A stretch of DNA of 64,000 bases, taken from NCBI GenBank assembly GCA_009668205.1, contig WJYM01000001.1:248001-312000 (forward strand), given 5' to 3'. Every line of letters begins with the position of its first letter. Position 1 is the first letter of the stretch. Positions 63,661 to 64,000 of this stretch are shown piece after piece. Under the pieces are notes generated by a model, which had not been told where the DNA came from, made no database searches, and saw nothing but the letters and a program-made list of their open reading frames with translations. Source of the stretch: Enterobacteriaceae bacterium RIT691. Its GTDB lineage: Bacteria; Pseudomonadota; Gammaproteobacteria; Enterobacterales; Enterobacteriaceae. Made by a program: the position numbers and the translations under genes.

Positions 63661-64000
63661 TTACTGACCGAGGGTCAGCGTTTTGAGCATCATGCTCTTG
63701 ACGGTATTGAGGACTTCCACGTTAGCCTGATAGCTGCGGGAAGCGGACATGGTGTTGACGGTCTCTTCCACGACATCCACGTTAGGCATCTTGACGTAGC
63801 CTTTGGCATCGGCCAGGGGGTTGCCAGGCTGGTACACCAGCTTGAACGGATCCTGGCTCTCGACCACATTCGCGACTTTCACCCCACCCGTCGCGGCCCC
63901 AATCGGAGCGTCAACCTGGAACACCACCTGTTTCGCGCGGTAGGGCTGACCATCAGGGCCCGTCACGCTGTCGGCGTTGGCGAGGTTACTGGCGGCCACG
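63661..64000 (-). CDS. flgC: Flagellar proximal rod protein FlgC, 3' part (5' end outside window)
   Basis: Last about 113 residues of the 134-residue rod protein, beginning [20 protein letters not shown] at the edge (the start codon is beyond the window) and ending [17 protein letters not shown]. The upstream end of flgC and flgB should follow beyond the window. Confidence 0.95.
   Translation of the reverse strand, partial: VAASNLANADSVTGPDGQPYRAKQVVFQVDAPIGAATGGVKVANVVESQDPFKLVYQPGNPLADAKGYVKMPNVDVVEETVNTMSASRSYQANVEVLNTVKSMMLKTLTLGQ

Overview
The window is chromosomal DNA of a Gram-negative enterobacterium (family Enterobacteriaceae). Gene content and order match the phoPQ - pot - lol - mfd - ndh - ptsG - fab - rne - flg segment of Escherichia coli and Salmonella almost gene for gene, read in the reverse of the usual E. 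coli map direction. An Enterobacter/Lelliottia/Leclercia-type genus is a reasonable guess, but nothing in the sequence settles the genus. Most genes are conserved housekeeping genes; the accessory DNA sits in four places: a REP/RAYT block near 2.3-3.3 kb, a dlt-like cluster at 9.3-13.3 kb, a gtrAB insertion at 37.1-38.9 kb and an ERIC element near 50.8 kb.

Layout. 0-4.5 kb: 3' part of phoQ, roxA, a REP-associated tyrosine transposase (RAYT) beside an internally deleted copy of itself, and pepT. 4.8-8.6 kb: the spermidine/putrescine importer potABCD. 8.7-13.3 kb: a methyltransferase-like membrane protein gene, then a minus-strand, translationally coupled operon dltD-dltX-dltB-dltA-dltC, where E. 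coli carries ycfZ and ymfA. 13.6-23.5 kb: cobB, nagK, lolEDC, ycfT, mfd. 23.6-32 kb: ldtC, bhsA, comR, ycfJ, ndh, ycfP, nagZ, thiK, lpoB, ycfL, hinT. 32-37 kb: fhuE, ptsG, tatD-family ycfH. 37.5-38.7 kb: gtrA-gtrB. 38.9-48.7 kb: the minus-strand cell envelope/fatty acid operon yceD-rpmF-plsX-fabH-fabD-fabG-acpP-fabF-pabC-mltG-tmk-holB. 48.9-54.3 kb: yceF, rluC, rne. 54.6-64 kb: flagellar genes flgL to flgC (minus strand; flgC cut by the window edge).

The most interesting system is the dlt-like cluster. In Firmicutes, Dlt proteins move D-alanine onto teichoic acids, which this organism lacks. The cluster encodes an adenylating enzyme (DltA), a carrier protein (DltC), an MBOAT membrane acyltransferase (DltB), a periplasm-facing SGNH protein (DltD) and a previously hidden 40-residue membrane peptide ending in F-x-Y-x-x-F, which fits DltX. 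Two positions that I remember as diagnostic differ: the DltA substrate-pocket Cys is Ile, and the near-invariant MBOAT His of DltB is Asn. The cluster may therefore load a different small acyl group or use different active-site chemistry, with an envelope glycan such as LPS as the likely acceptor (inference).

Regulatory signals visible by eye include a sigma-28 promoter for flgKL, FNR-like boxes before ndh and pepT, a Fur-like box before fhuE, CRP, Mlc and SgrS sites before ptsG, and the structured rne leader. No tRNA, rRNA, CRISPR array or prophage was recognised.
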